The notes beneath the pieces are model-generated. The model ran no database searches. It saw only the letters and a list, made by a program, of their open reading frames with translations, and had not been told where the DNA came from. This document shows positions 38,976 to 48,622 of a stretch of DNA of 64,000 nucleotides, in pieces. How positions within the stretch are numbered: position 1 is the stretch's first letter; each line of letters begins with the position of its first letter. Both the position numbers and the translations under genes were made by a program. This DNA is from Pseudoneobacillus rhizosphaerae (GTDB taxonomy: Bacteria; Bacillota; Bacilli; Bacillales; Cytobacillaceae). The stretch is taken from the NCBI RefSeq assembly GCF_917563885.1, contig NZ_CAKJTG010000013.1, positions 1-64,000 of the forward strand, read 5' to 3'.

Positions 38976-39431
38976 TTGAAAAAGACTCGAAGTGCAGAGC
39001 ATGAAATCACACTTGAAGACATTTCCGTTCCTTCATTTGGTTATGAACTTATCCGTGAAGAACTATTAACTAATATACTGGGTAAAGATGCGCCTGATAT
39101 TCTATATTGGTCAGGTAAGCATTTGGCCCGAACACATCTACTTCAAAACCTTAATGAAATATCGGCATTTTTTGAAGAAGCTGGCTGGGGAGCTTTAACA
39201 GTAAAAAAGGAATTAAAAGACGAACTATTATTTGAACTAACAAGTCCTTTAATAAGAAATCGAATTCTACTAAAACCGGATGCCCATTTTAAATTAGAGG
39301 CAGGTTTTCTAGCCCAACAAATCGAGACCCAAATAGGAATGATTTCTGAAGCCTATGAACAAATTCAAAAAAAGGCTGGAATTGTAGAAATTACCGTAAG
39401 ATGGGATCATAAAGATATTATCCAAAAATAA
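38976..39431 (+). CDS. yslB: YslB, DUF2507 protein
   Basis: 151-residue conserved Firmicutes protein of unknown function with a V4R/NO-binding-like overall pattern (GYELIREELLTNILGKDAPDILYWSGKHLAR). The TTG start at 38976 has AGGAG 7 nt upstream. It is on the plus strand, divergent from sdhC and convergent with lysC. It is encoded between sdhC and lysC as in B. subtilis. Confidence 0.85.
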   Translation: MKKTRSAEHEITLEDISVPSFGYELIREELLTNILGKDAPDILYWSGKHLARTHLLQNLNEISAFFEEAGWGALTVKKELKDELLFELTSPLIRNRILLKPDAHFKLEAGFLAQQIETQIGMISEAYEQIQKKAGIVEITVRWDHKDIIQK

Positions 39432-39435
39432 GGAT

Positions 39436-39465
39436 GAAGGGTGTCCAGATATGGACACCCCCTAC
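39436..39465. terminator. Bidirectional terminator between yslB and lysC
   Basis: GGGTGTCCA-GATA-TGGACACCC hairpin between the converging genes, with CTACTTTTT on the plus side. Confidence 0.7.
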
Positions 39466-39468
39466 TTT

Positions 39469-39963
39469 TTACGCGTTCGCAAAAGCTCCTGTCAGTTCAA
39501 AAGTTTCGTGTAGTACTTGAACAGCGTTTAACATATGTTCCTTCTCGACGACGGTTGAAACCTTTATTTCAGAGGTGCTTACCATTTTCACCTGAATTTG
39601 ATTTTTGGCTAGAGATGCAAACATCTCGGCTGCCACCCCTGGGTTAGATATCATTCCAGAGCCTACAATTGAAACTTTAGCTAATCCAACTTCACTTTCA
39701 ATTCGATTAAACTTTAACGTTTCTTTATTGTCTTCAAGTACTTGAAGTGTTTCATCTAGGCTTTCCGTTTTAATCGAAAATGATAAATTTGTTGTGTCCT
39801 CTGCTGTTGTGCTTTGGATGATAATATCAACATTGATTCGATTTGCTGCTAGAGTTGTAAAAATGGTAGATAGACTTGTTATTGATTGGGGCAAGCCTAA
39901 CACCGTTACTCTTGTAATTTCATCTTCAAATGCTACTCCACGAACGACTAGATTTTGTTCCAT
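39469..39963 (-). CDS. Aspartokinase II, beta subunit (internal in-frame start)
   Basis: The ATG at 39963 inside lysC is preceded by GAGGAGG with an 8-nt spacer, an excellent ribosome-binding site within coding sequence. The 164-residue product (MEQNLVVRGVAFEDEITRV onward) equals the regulatory ACT part. B. subtilis aspartokinase II is known to be an alpha2-beta2 enzyme made from just such overlapping in-frame genes. Confidence 0.85.
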   Translation of the reverse strand: MEQNLVVRGVAFEDEITRVTVLGLPQSITSLSTIFTTLAANRINVDIIIQSTTAEDTTNLSFSIKTESLDETLQVLEDNKETLKFNRIESEVGLAKVSIVGSGMISNPGVAAEMFASLAKNQIQVKMVSTSEIKVSTVVEKEHMLNAVQVLHETFELTGAFANA

Positions 39964-40698
39964 GCTTGCTTCCTCCTCAATAATAGTTCCGGATTCTCTT
40001 TCCATACTTGATCTCACCTCTAAAGGAATTTGATAATTTTTAGCAAATTCTACCGCTCGAGGATGAAGAACACCTGCACCTAAATTAGCAAGTTCTAGCA
40101 TTTCGTCATACGAAACGGATAATAGCTTTCTTGCTTCTTTTACATAACGGGGATCAGTTGTAAAAACACCGGTTACATCTGTATAAATATCACATTTATC
40201 TGCATTTAAAGCGGCAGCCAATGCAACAGCTGTTGTATCAGAGCCACCACGACCGAGGGTTGTGATTTCACCTGCTTCGGAAATCCCTTGAAAACCTGCA
40301 ACAACAACTACGTTGCCAGCAGCAAGTTGGTTTGCAATCACTTTCGTATCAATTTTAGTAATACGAGCATTACTATGTATGCTTTCTGTTGAGATTCCTG
40401 CTTGCCATCCAGTATAGGAAACCGCTTTAACTCCTTGTTCGGCTAGAGCCATTGCTAGTAAGGAAATCGTTACTTGCTCTCCAGTTGATAACAGCATATC
40501 CATTTCTCTTTTAGATGGGTTTGATGAGAGTTCTTTAGCTAAAGAAACCAATACATCTGTTGTTTTGCCCATTGCTGAAACGACAACTACTACGTCATTG
40601 CCATTATTTTTTTCTTCTAAAACCCGTGTAGCGACATTTTTAATTTTTTCTGCACTTCCGACTGATGTTCCTCCAAATTTCTGAACGATTAAGCCCAC
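39469..40698 (-). CDS. lysC: Aspartokinase II, alpha subunit
   Basis: 409-residue lysine-sensitive aspartate kinase, first step of the aspartate pathway (lysine, diaminopimelate, threonine, methionine). IVQKFGGTSVGS opens the kinase domain; tandem ACT domains occupy the last 160 residues (ITRVTVLGLPQS, AKVSIVGSGMISNPGVAAEMF). The GTG start at 40698 is behind AAGGGG; a longer reading to 40758 runs into the riboswitch terminator. A lysine riboswitch precedes it. Confidence 0.96.
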   Translation of the reverse strand: MGLIVQKFGGTSVGSAEKIKNVATRVLEEKNNGNDVVVVVSAMGKTTDVLVSLAKELSSNPSKREMDMLLSTGEQVTISLLAMALAEQGVKAVSYTGWQAGISTESIHSNARITKIDTKVIANQLAAGNVVVVAGFQGISEAGEITTLGRGGSDTTAVALAAALNADKCDIYTDVTGVFTTDPRYVKEARKLLSVSYDEMLELANLGAGVLHPRAVEFAKNYQIPLEVRSSMERESGTIIEEEASMEQNLVVRGVAFEDEITRVTVLGLPQSITSLSTIFTTLAANRINVDIIIQSTTAEDTTNLSFSIKTESLDETLQVLEDNKETLKFNRIESEVGLAKVSIVGSGMISNPGVAAEMFASLAKNQIQVKMVSTSEIKVSTVVEKEHMLNAVQVLHETFELTGAFANA

Positions 40699-40748
40699 TT
40701 TTTCCCCTTCTTTCCGTTGATTTAATTCTAACTTTCCCTTAAAAAACA

Positions 40749-41000
40749 AAAAAAGCAATAAGAGTTATTCTCTCATTGCTTTAGTAAACGTAAATAAAAT
40801 TACGCATATTCACAATGTGAGATAGCTCTCCAAGATATTTCATCTTGACAATCCTACATTTTTTAAACGCAGGACCAGCAAAGAAAAGAATGAGTCTTTC
40901 TCCACTTCGGCGAGCAATCCTTTCAAAGTTTTTCACAGAAGCTCAATCTTCTCCAAACTTTTACTATTAAGGCTCGCACCTCTACCATCACTTAATTAAA
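40749..41000 (-). ncRNA. Lysine riboswitch (L-box) of lysC
   Basis: Conserved blocks on the minus strand are AGAGGTGCGAGCC (about 40973-40985), GCCGAAGTGGA (about 40901-40911) and the CTGGTCCTGCG segment (about 40869-40879). A terminator AAAGCAATGAGAG/CTCTTATTGCTTT with a T-run lies at 40749-40786. Lysine binding should end transcription before lysC. Confidence 0.93.
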
Positions 41001-41024
41001 GTGTTTGTAATTTAATTTTCACTT

Positions 41025-41053
41025 ATTATAGCATAGGGTTCCTGCACCGACAA
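41025..41053 (-). promoter_or_regulatory. SigA promoter of lysC
   Basis: TTGTCG (41048-41053), 17 nt and TATAAT (41025-41030) on the minus strand. It sits in the few bases between the uvrC stop and the riboswitch. Confidence 0.7.
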
Positions 41054-41055
41054 CC

Positions 41056-42828
41056 TTATTCTTGTAACTTTTTCAAGAGCTCATTGGCTACATTTACCGG
41101 TATCCCTATTGCTGTAAAATCTTCCATTTTAGCTTCCTTCATTTTTTTGACAGACCCAAAATGCTTGAGTAATGCTTTCTTTCGTTTTTCACCAATACCT
41201 TCTATTTCATCCAGTAATGATTGAAAAACTCCTTTACCACGAATTTGTCTATGAAAGGTAATCGCAAAACGATGGACTTCATCCTGAATCCGTTGTAAAA
41301 GGTAGAATTCCTGACTTGTTCTACCTAGTGGAATTACTTCTAAAGGATTTCCATATAAAAGCTGTGAGGTTCTATGTTTTTCATCCTTTGCTAATCCAGC
41401 TAACGGGATATCCAAACCTAGCTCGTTTTCTAGTATATCTCTTACTGATTCAATATGACCTTTTCCGCCATCTATGATGATTAAATCTGGTAGAGGTAGA
41501 TTTTCTTGTAGAACTCGACTATAGCGACGTCTTACTACCTCACGCATGGATTCATAGTCGTCAGGTCCTTGAACCGTCTTGATTTTATATTTCCGATACT
41601 CCCTTTTCTCAGGCTTCCCATCAATGAAAACTACCATCGCTGAAACAGGACTAGTTCCTTGTATGTTAGAGTTATCAAAGGTTTCAATCCTATGAGGTGT
41701 ATAGATTCCTAATGCAGTACCGAGATTCTCAACTGCTTTTATTGTTCGATCCTCATCTTTTTCAATTAAAGAAAATTTTTCTTTTAAAGCGATGCTAGCA
41801 TTCTTTTCTGCTAGTTTAACTAAATCCTCTTTTTGTCCACGTTGAGGCTTGATAACTTTTACTTCTAGTAAATTCTCAAGTATTTCTTCGTCTATTGAAT
41901 TTGAAATCAGAATTTCCTTTGGCTTAAAGTGATTTGCTTTTGTATAAAATTGGCCGAGAAACGTTAATATTTCCTCTTCTGGTTCATTGTAAATCGGAAA
42001 CAGCGAGACATCTCGTTCAATCAATTTACCTTGTCTGACAAAAAATACTTGGACACACATCCACCCTTTATCAACGGCATATCCAAATACATCCCTATCA
42101 GTAAAGTCAGTCATTGTAATTTTTTGTTTTTCCATTGTTGCTTCAATATGAACAATCTTGTCACGAAAGTCCTTCGCTCTTTCAAAATCCAATTCCTCGG
42201 CGGCAGCAGTCATTTTTTCGGTTAAGTCCTTTTTGATTTCTTTATAGCCACCATTTAGAAAACGAGTAATTTCGTCCGTTAATTCTTTATACTTGGCATC
42301 ATCTACATTATAAACACAAGGTGCTAAGCATTGTCCCATATGATAGTACAGACAAACACGATCTGGTAAGGTAGAACATTTTCTTAGTGGATAAATTTTA
42401 TCCAACAGTTTTTTTGTTTCATTTGCAGCTTGGACATTCGGATAAGGACCGAAATATTTCCCTTTGTCTTTCTTAACCTGGCGGGTTGTAATGAGTCTAG
42501 GATGTTTCTCTGCAGTTAATTTAATAAAAGGGTATGTTTTATCATCCTTTAGCATCACATTGTATTTTGGATCATGTTTTTTTATTAGATTTATTTCAAG
42601 TAATAGCGCTTCAATATTTGAAGAAGTTACAATATATTCAAAGTCCTCAATCTCACCAACAAGTCTCAAGGTTTTCCCATCATGAGATCCAGTGAAGTAA
42701 GAACGAACTCTATTTTTTAGTATTTTTGCCTTCCCTACATAAATAATCGTTCCTTGGCGATCCTTCATAAGATAACAGCCAGGTTGGTCAGGCAGTAAGG
42801 ACAATTTGTTCTTGATTACTTCATTCAC
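41056..42828 (-). CDS. uvrC: Excinuclease ABC subunit C
   Basis: 590-residue nucleotide-excision-repair endonuclease. GIY-YIG domain at the N-terminus ([21 protein letters not shown]), a cysteine cluster [21 protein letters not shown], a UVR domain near 200-235, an RNase H-like nuclease domain ([26 protein letters not shown]) and C-terminal HhH repeats. The GTG start at 42828 follows GGGGTGG. Confidence 0.97.
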   Translation of the reverse strand: MNEVIKNKLSLLPDQPGCYLMKDRQGTIIYVGKAKILKNRVRSYFTGSHDGKTLRLVGEIEDFEYIVTSSNIEALLLEINLIKKHDPKYNVMLKDDKTYPFIKLTAEKHPRLITTRQVKKDKGKYFGPYPNVQAANETKKLLDKIYPLRKCSTLPDRVCLYYHMGQCLAPCVYNVDDAKYKELTDEITRFLNGGYKEIKKDLTEKMTAAAEELDFERAKDFRDKIVHIEATMEKQKITMTDFTDRDVFGYAVDKGWMCVQVFFVRQGKLIERDVSLFPIYNEPEEEILTFLGQFYTKANHFKPKEILISNSIDEEILENLLEVKVIKPQRGQKEDLVKLAEKNASIALKEKFSLIEKDEDRTIKAVENLGTALGIYTPHRIETFDNSNIQGTSPVSAMVVFIDGKPEKREYRKYKIKTVQGPDDYESMREVVRRRYSRVLQENLPLPDLIIIDGGKGHIESVRDILENELGLDIPLAGLAKDEKHRTSQLLYGNPLEVIPLGRTSQEFYLLQRIQDEVHRFAITFHRQIRGKGVFQSLLDEIEGIGEKRKKALLKHFGSVKKMKEAKMEDFTAIGIPVNVANELLKKLQE

Positions 42829-42898
42829 AACTGACCACCCCTTTTTCAATTTCACTTTACATTATACAGCCCATTTTTAATTTGTTAAAGTGAAATAA

Positions 42899-42938
42899 AA
42901 AAGCCTTAGATAAGCTTTTGCTCACTAAGGCCTTTATT
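42899..42938 (-). terminator. Terminator of trxA
   Basis: AAAGGCCTTAG pairs with CTAAGGCTTTTTT across a loop, next to the trxA stop. Confidence 0.7.
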
Positions 42939-42939
42939 A

Positions 42940-43254
42940 TTATAAGTGTTTTTTTACAAGATTTTCTAATGCTTCTTTTGGTTGGAAGCCTAAAACTTTG
43001 TCAACTTGTTTGCCGTCTTTAAAAACGATTAAAGTCGGAATGCTCATAACGCCAAATTGTCCAGCGGTTTCTTGGTTATCATCTACATCAAGTTTAACGA
43101 TTTTAACTTTATCGCCTAATTCACTATCAAGTTCTTCTAATACTGGAGCGATCATTTTACAAGGTCCACACCAAGGTGCCCAGAAATCTGCTAAAACAAC
43201 GCCAGAGCCTGTTTCAGAAGAGAAGTTTGCATCAGTTACATTTGTAATTGCCAT
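42940..43254 (-). CDS. trxA: Thioredoxin
   Basis: 104-residue thiol-disulfide oxidoreductase with the active site [10 protein letters not shown] and cis-proline in [18 protein letters not shown] precedes the ATG. It is monocistronic between uvrC and etfA. Confidence 0.98.
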   Translation of the reverse strand: MAITNVTDANFSSETGSGVVLADFWAPWCGPCKMIAPVLEELDSELGDKVKIVKLDVDDNQETAGQFGVMSIPTLIVFKDGKQVDKVLGFQPKEALENLVKKHL

Positions 43255-43394
43255 TTAATTTGCCTCCTAATATATACTAAAAATCTAACGTCAGTATATC
43301 ATTCAATCATCAATCACGCTAATTATTTGCTCCTTAACTAAAATTCCCTTGGGAGCAATGTACTATTCGTTATTTATTATTTTTCTCATGGTAA

Positions 43395-43436
43395 AAAAAC
43401 GGCGACCCTGAACTCCTCAAGGGCCACCGAATATAT
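43395..43436 (-). terminator. Terminator of the fadR-fadB-etfB-etfA unit
   Basis: CGGTGGCCCTTGA pairs with TCAGGGTCGCCG, followed by TTTTTTTA on the minus strand, just past etfA. Confidence 0.8.
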
Positions 43437-43438
43437 TT

Positions 43439-44416
43439 TTATGCATTAACCTTTAGCTTTTTAAACTCTTCTGTCAGCATCGGAACTACTTCGAATAGGT
43501 CACCTACGATACCGTAGTCAGCTACTTTAAAGATGTTCGCTTCAGGATCTTTGTTTATTGCAACGATTACCTTTGAATTGGACATCCCTGCTAAATGCTG
43601 AATAGCTCCAGAAATACCACATGCAATGTAAAGGTCAGGTGTAACAACTTTACCTGTTTGACCAATTTGTAAAGAATAATCACAGTATTCAGCGTCACAT
43701 GCACCACGAGATGCACCGACTGCCCCACCAAGTACCGAAGCAAGCTCTTTTAATGGTTCAAAACCATCTTCGCTTTTTACACCACGTCCGCCGGCAACAA
43801 CTACTTTAGCTTCTGATAAATCAACGCCTTCAGTAGCTTTGCGAACAACTTCTTTAATAACGGTACGTAAATCTTTAACATCTACAGAAATAGATGAAAC
43901 ATTTCCTGTTCTTGATTCATCTTTTTCTAAAACTCCAATATTATTTGGACGTACAGTTGCGAAAATAAAGCTATCTGTAAAAATCTTTTTTTCAAAGGCT
44001 TTTCCAGAATAGATTGGACGTGTAAATACAACGTTTCCTCCAGCTACTTCAATAGCAGTTGCGTCAGAAACTAATCCAGCCTGTAATTTAGCAGCAAGTT
44101 TCGGAGCTAAGTCCTTCCCAAGTGCTGTGTGCCCTAAAATAAGACCTTCAGCTTTTTCTGCTTCCAATACTGCTAATAATGATTGTGAAAAGCCATCAGA
44201 AGTATAAGACGCTACTTTTTCATTCTCTACTGTTACAACACGATCTGCACCAAATTGAATTAATTCTTGTGCTAAAGTGTTTACCGATTCTCCAATTAAT
44301 ACTCCGACTACTTCGCCACCTTCAGAAACAGCTTTGCCAGCAGCAACCGCTTCAAATGAAACATTACGTAGTGAACCATCACGTACTTCACCTAATACTA
44401 ATACTTTTCTCGCCAT
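43439..44416 (-). CDS. etfA: Electron transfer flavoprotein alpha subunit
   Basis: 325 residues. The C-terminal FAD domain carries VVAGGRGVKSEDGFEPL, GASRGACDAEYCDYSLQIGQTGK and GISGAIQHLAGM. It accepts electrons from acyl-CoA dehydrogenases. Last gene after etfB. Confidence 0.97.
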   Translation of the reverse strand: MARKVLVLGEVRDGSLRNVSFEAVAAGKAVSEGGEVVGVLIGESVNTLAQELIQFGADRVVTVENEKVASYTSDGFSQSLLAVLEAEKAEGLILGHTALGKDLAPKLAAKLQAGLVSDATAIEVAGGNVVFTRPIYSGKAFEKKIFTDSFIFATVRPNNIGVLEKDESRTGNVSSISVDVKDLRTVIKEVVRKATEGVDLSEAKVVVAGGRGVKSEDGFEPLKELASVLGGAVGASRGACDAEYCDYSLQIGQTGKVVTPDLYIACGISGAIQHLAGMSNSKVIVAINKDPEANIFKVADYGIVGDLFEVVPMLTEEFKKLKVNA

Positions 44417-44452
44417 TTGTTTAACCTCCTGTGCTATAAAAATAAAGTGATT

Positions 44453-45226
44453 TTATACTACTTTTGCTTCAGTATGAAGAAGTTGAACTAATTCCTTCAC
44501 TTGGTCAGAAAGATCACCGTTTAGAATTCTTCCAGCTTCTTTTTGAGCTGGTAAAAATATTTCAATCGTTTTCGTTTTCGCAGCAACATCATCTTCTTCA
44601 AGATCTAAGTCATCAAGCTCAAGTTCGTCTAATGGCTTTTTCTTAGCTTTCATGATCCCTGGTAATGACGGGTAACGTGGTTCATTTAAACCTTGCTGAG
44701 CCGTTACAAGTAATGGTAATGTTGTCTCGATTACTTCGGAGTCACCCTCTACATCGCGGACAATCTTTACATTTGTACCATCGATTTCAAGCTTTGTGAT
44801 CGTTGTTACGTAAGGAATGTTAAGTAGCTCAGCAACCCGAGGAGCTACTTGACCAGATCCACCATCGATAGCCACATTCCCACCGATAATTAAATCAGCG
44901 TTTTTATCCTTTAGGTATTCAGATATAATTTTCGATGTAGTGAATTGATCTCCATTCTCCACATCATCTTCTATATTAACAAGAACTGCTTTATCAGCAC
45001 CCATAGCTAGTGCTGTTCTTAATTGCTTTTCAGCATCTTCTCCGCCAACAGTAATAACCGTTACTTCCCCACCGTGAGCATCTCGAACTTGAATAGCTTC
45101 CTCAACAGCGTACTCATCATATGGGTTAATGATGAATTCAGCACCATCTTCATTAATTTTTCCACCAGAGATAGTAATTTTTTCTTCAGTATCGAATGTT
45201 CTTTTTAATAATACATAGATGTTCAT
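44453..45226 (-). CDS. etfB: Electron transfer flavoprotein beta subunit
   Basis: 257 residues. The N-terminal AMP-binding half contains NPYDEYAVEEAIQVRDAHGGEVTVITVG, and the family signature segment is VTAQQGLNEPRYPSLPGIMKAKKK. Partner of EtfA. Confidence 0.97.
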   Translation of the reverse strand: MNIYVLLKRTFDTEEKITISGGKINEDGAEFIINPYDEYAVEEAIQVRDAHGGEVTVITVGGEDAEKQLRTALAMGADKAVLVNIEDDVENGDQFTTSKIISEYLKDKNADLIIGGNVAIDGGSGQVAPRVAELLNIPYVTTITKLEIDGTNVKIVRDVEGDSEVIETTLPLLVTAQQGLNEPRYPSLPGIMKAKKKPLDELELDDLDLEEDDVAAKTKTIEIFLPAQKEAGRILNGDLSDQVKELVQLLHTEAKVV

Positions 45227-45286
45227 TGTTTCCCCTCCTGAAAAATTCGTTAGTTCAAAAGATTAAAAAAATTAATTTCAAAAAAA

Positions 45287-46060
45287 TTATTTCCCTTTGA
45301 ATTGCGGTTCTCTTTTCTCTAAAAACGCCGCAATACCCTCTTGTCCATCTTCTGAGCCAAATACTTTACCGAAAAGATAAGCTTCTTGCTTTACCCCAGC
45401 ATAAAATTCTGGCGTTTTCGAATAATTTAAGAGCTCAATGGCAGCACGAATTGAGACTGGACTTTTCTTGGCGATTTTCCTTGCAATCTTGTAAGCGTTT
45501 TCTAAAACCTCACCATCTGGATACGCATGATTAGCTAATCCATACTGTACAGCTTCCAGTCCTGATATTGGATCGCTTGTAAACAGCATTTCAGCTGCTC
45601 TTGCAACCCCAACATATTTGGGTAGACGCTGTGATCCAGCAAAGCCAGGAACTAGGCCTAATGAAAGTTCAGGCAATCCTAGTTTAGCAGTTTCCGAGAC
45701 TAAACGGAAGTGACAAGCCATAGCTAATTCTAATCCACCACCTAGTGCAGCCCCATGGATGGCGGCAATAATAGGCTTTGGAAACTTCTCCATACGTTCA
45801 AATAAATTTTGACCGTATTCCCCAAGCTTGGCAAATTCTTCTTCGGAAGAAACCTCAGTAAATTCTTTAATATCTGCACCAGCAGAAAAGAAGCGCCCCT
45901 CGCCATGAATGACGATAACCCTAATTTCCTTATTTTTTTCCACTTCATCTAATACAGATGATATTTCCTTTAGAAGCCCTGAAGATAAGGCATTTGCCGG
46001 AGGTCTTTCAATTGTGATAGTAGCAATCTGGTCTTCAAAAGACCATTTTAAATATTCCAT
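45287..46060 (-). CDS. fadB: Enoyl-CoA hydratase (crotonase family, YsiB/FadB)
   Basis: 257-residue crotonase. The oxyanion-hole motifs FFSAGADIKEF and AIHGAALGGGLELAMACHFRL are present, and the catalytic glutamate region is LPELSLGLVPGFAGSQRL. Predicted to hydrate 2-enoyl-CoA in beta-oxidation. Located between fadR and etfB in one transcription unit. Confidence 0.93.
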   Translation of the reverse strand: MEYLKWSFEDQIATITIERPPANALSSGLLKEISSVLDEVEKNKEIRVIVIHGEGRFFSAGADIKEFTEVSSEEEFAKLGEYGQNLFERMEKFPKPIIAAIHGAALGGGLELAMACHFRLVSETAKLGLPELSLGLVPGFAGSQRLPKYVGVARAAEMLFTSDPISGLEAVQYGLANHAYPDGEVLENAYKIARKIAKKSPVSIRAAIELLNYSKTPEFYAGVKQEAYLFGKVFGSEDGQEGIAAFLEKREPQFKGK

Positions 46061-46085
46061 TTTATATCCTCCTAGTGTGAAACAT

Positions 46086-46673
46086 TTAAGATTTATAACC
46101 GCAGCCGCTAATCAGGAGCTGATGGACGGATGGTGCAAGTGAAGGTAGATCATAGCGTTGTTCATTCATGACCCATGATGTAATTGTTTCATCCATCGTT
46201 CCAAAAATCATTTGGCGTGCAAGTCGAATATCTAATTCAGGGCTAAACTCTCCCTTTTCTTTACCTTCTAGTAGAATTTGGTCTACTACCTGTAAATAGT
46301 TTTTAAGAACATCATTAATTTTAAGGCGAAGGTCTTTATTTGATTGTCTTAATTCCAATTGGGTTACGATAGCCAAATGATGATCTTCTGAGAGCAATTG
46401 AAAATGCAATTTGACCATCATTAATAATTTCTCTACTGCGCTTTCTTTTCCTGCAATTTTTTGTTGGATTTTTTCAACAAATGTTCCCATCTTTTCTTGA
46501 AAAAGTGATATTAATATATCTTCTTTGTTTTTAAAATAAAGATAAATGGTTCCATCAGCGACACCCGCTTGTTTTGCAATCTTAGAAACCTGTGCTTGAT
46601 GGTAGCCATTTTCGGCAATAACAACAACCGCCGCATCAATGATTTGCATATATTTTGGTTTGTTTTTTTTCAT
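46086..46673 (-). CDS. fadR: TetR-family fatty-acid repressor FadR (YsiA)
   Basis: 195-residue TetR repressor; in B. subtilis its ligand is long-chain acyl-CoA. The N-terminal HTH reads IIDAAVVVIAENGYHQAQVSKIAKQAGVADGTIYLYFKNKEDIL. The ATG at 46673 (MKKNKPKY) with GGAGTG upstream gives the family length; an upstream extension to 46760 runs through the operator and is not used. Its own promoter carries a near-perfect FadR box. Confidence 0.95.
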   Translation of the reverse strand: MKKNKPKYMQIIDAAVVVIAENGYHQAQVSKIAKQAGVADGTIYLYFKNKEDILISLFQEKMGTFVEKIQQKIAGKESAVEKLLMMVKLHFQLLSEDHHLAIVTQLELRQSNKDLRLKINDVLKNYLQVVDQILLEGKEKGEFSPELDIRLARQMIFGTMDETITSWVMNEQRYDLPSLAPSVHQLLISGCGYKS

Positions 46674-46701
46674 CCATATTTCACTCCATAAAAAGAGGTC
46701 A

Positions 46702-46771
46702 CTTACTATTATAGAAATGAATGAATAGTCATTCATATTTCTATAATAGTAAGAAACCATCCTTGTGTCAA
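46702..46771 (-). promoter_or_regulatory. fadR promoter with FadR operator inside a larger inverted repeat
   Basis: TTGACA (46766-46771), 17 nt and TATTAT (46743-46748) on the minus strand form a strong SigA promoter. TGAATGAATAGTCATTCA (46718-46735) matches the FadR consensus and lies on the predicted start site. Perfect 16-bp outer arms (46702-46717 and 46738-46753) flank it, giving a roughly 52-bp inverted repeat with a 2-nt asymmetry. Confidence 0.85.
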
Positions 46772-46821
46772 GAATACTATGAATTTAATTATTTATCTAG
46801 AAGTTGGGACAAGCTTTTAGC

Positions 46822-46849
46822 AAAAAAGGATGAGCCGAAATTCGACTCA
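46822..46849 (-). terminator. Terminator of lcfA
   Basis: TGAGTCGAA-T-TTCGGCTCA followed by TCCTTTTTTG on the minus strand, 10 nt past the lcfA stop. It separates lcfA from fadR. Confidence 0.75.
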
Positions 46850-46858
46850 GGAAGGTCT

Positions 46859-48559
46859 TCACGCTTGTTTTGTAAGCTCCTCTATTTTCTTCTTTTCTTC
46901 ATCAACCAATGCTCTTCTTAAAATTTTACCAACAGCCGTTTTAGGTAGTTCTTTTCTAAATTCGTATATTCTAGGAACTTTATAGGCAGCTAAATGCTTT
47001 CTTGCAAATTGGTTAAGATCTTCTTCCGTAACATTTGCTTCTTCCTTTAATACCACATAAGCTTTAACCGTTTCACCTCGATATGGGTCAGGCACACCTG
47101 CCGCTACCACTTCCTGGACGTCTGGATGCTCGTATAATACCTCTTCAATTTCCCGAGGATAAATATTAAATCCACCCGCTATAATCATATCCTTTTTACG
47201 ATCAACGATGTAAAAATAGCCATCTTCATCCATGTAACCTAAGTCACCTGTTAACAGCCAACCATTCCGTAGTGTTTGAGCTGTATCCTCTGGTTTATTC
47301 CAATAGCCCTTCATCACTTGAGGACCAAAGACCGCAAGCTCACCAATTTCACCTGGTGGTACTGGTTCACCATTTTCCATTGAAAAAATCGCTGCCTCTG
47401 TATCTGGCCATGGAACTCCGATGCTTCCCTTTACTCTTGGACGATCCCATAGAAAATTAGAATGAGTGACAGGTGACGATTCCGTTAACCCAAAACCCTC
47501 TACTAGTTTTCCACCGGTAACCTCTTCAAAGTTTTGTTGAACTTCTACGGGAAGTGGTGCTGAACCACTAATACAAGAATCTATGGAGGATAAATCATAT
47601 TTTGATAAGTCGGGATGATTTAACAGTCCAATATAAAGGGTTGGCGCTCCAGGAAACAAAGTAGGGCGTTGCTTTTGTATGGTCTTTAAAGTCGTTTCTG
47701 GATCAAACTTTGGCAAAAGTATCATTTCAAAGGCTTGCATGACGGATAATACCATGACAGTCGTCATCCCATAAACATGAAAAAACGGTATGATGCCCAA
47801 TACCTTTTCTTCGCCTCGTTTACATTTATACATCCAAAACTTGCACATAGTGGCATTTGCAATGAGATTTTTATGTGTAAGGATTACTCCCTTAGGAAAA
47901 CCAGTTGTCCCGCCGGTATATTGTAATAACGCAATATCTTCTTCAAAATCAAAATCAACTGTCTTTAACGATTTAGCTGGCTGCTTTAAAATTTCTGTTA
48001 ATAAATGTTGACTCCCGGCATGCTTCACGTTGACGACTATACCATATTGCTTTTTTTGAATAAATGGATAAATGAGGTTTTTAGGAAAAGGCAGTGCATC
48101 TTTGATAGCGGTTACAATGATGTGTTTTAGTTGGGTACTAGGCATGGCTTTTGATACTCTTGGAAATAAAATATCAAGTGTGATAATCATTTTTGCACCT
48201 GAATCATTCATTTGATATTCAATTTCCCTCTCCATATAAAGTGGGTTAGTCATGACGACAACACCACCTGCTAATAGTACGCCAAAATAGCTGATAACTG
48301 TTTGAGGAATATTGGGCAACATGATAGCGACACGGTCACCTTTAGAAATCCCCAAATGCTGTAAATAAGCAGCTAGCTTCGTTGCTTTTTCATAAATGTC
48401 TTTAAAGCTTGATTCTTTTCCCATGAAGTGAATAGCACTCTTATCAGGGAATTCTTTAGCTGCATTTACTAAATATTGTTGTACTGGTTGTGAAGAATAA
48501 GTTAGTGTATGTGGGATTTCTTCAGGGTAATGCTTTAGCCATGGTTTTTCGATCTGCAC
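46859..48559 (-). CDS. lcfA: Long-chain fatty-acid-CoA ligase
   Basis: 566-residue acyl-activating enzyme making long-chain acyl-CoA through an acyl-AMP. The AMP motif is LLQYTGGTTGFPKGVILTH; VEGFGLTESSPVTH and GWLLTGDLGYMDEDGYFYIVDRKKDMIIAGG follow, and the C-terminal catalytic lysine is in PKTAVGKILRR. GTG start behind AGGAGG. Confidence 0.96.
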   Translation of the reverse strand: MQIEKPWLKHYPEEIPHTLTYSSQPVQQYLVNAAKEFPDKSAIHFMGKESSFKDIYEKATKLAAYLQHLGISKGDRVAIMLPNIPQTVISYFGVLLAGGVVVMTNPLYMEREIEYQMNDSGAKMIITLDILFPRVSKAMPSTQLKHIIVTAIKDALPFPKNLIYPFIQKKQYGIVVNVKHAGSQHLLTEILKQPAKSLKTVDFDFEEDIALLQYTGGTTGFPKGVILTHKNLIANATMCKFWMYKCKRGEEKVLGIIPFFHVYGMTTVMVLSVMQAFEMILLPKFDPETTLKTIQKQRPTLFPGAPTLYIGLLNHPDLSKYDLSSIDSCISGSAPLPVEVQQNFEEVTGGKLVEGFGLTESSPVTHSNFLWDRPRVKGSIGVPWPDTEAAIFSMENGEPVPPGEIGELAVFGPQVMKGYWNKPEDTAQTLRNGWLLTGDLGYMDEDGYFYIVDRKKDMIIAGGFNIYPREIEEVLYEHPDVQEVVAAGVPDPYRGETVKAYVVLKEEANVTEEDLNQFARKHLAAYKVPRIYEFRKELPKTAVGKILRRALVDEEKKKIEELTKQA

Positions 48560-48622
48560 GATTTGACCTCCTTTTCTCTTTTTGCAATAGTTAGAAAATT
48601 CAAATTATAAATTATCTCTTTT

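Noticed and set aside
46674-46760. N-terminal extension of fadR
   Set aside because: It would translate through the operator repeat, lacks an RBS, and exceeds the family length.
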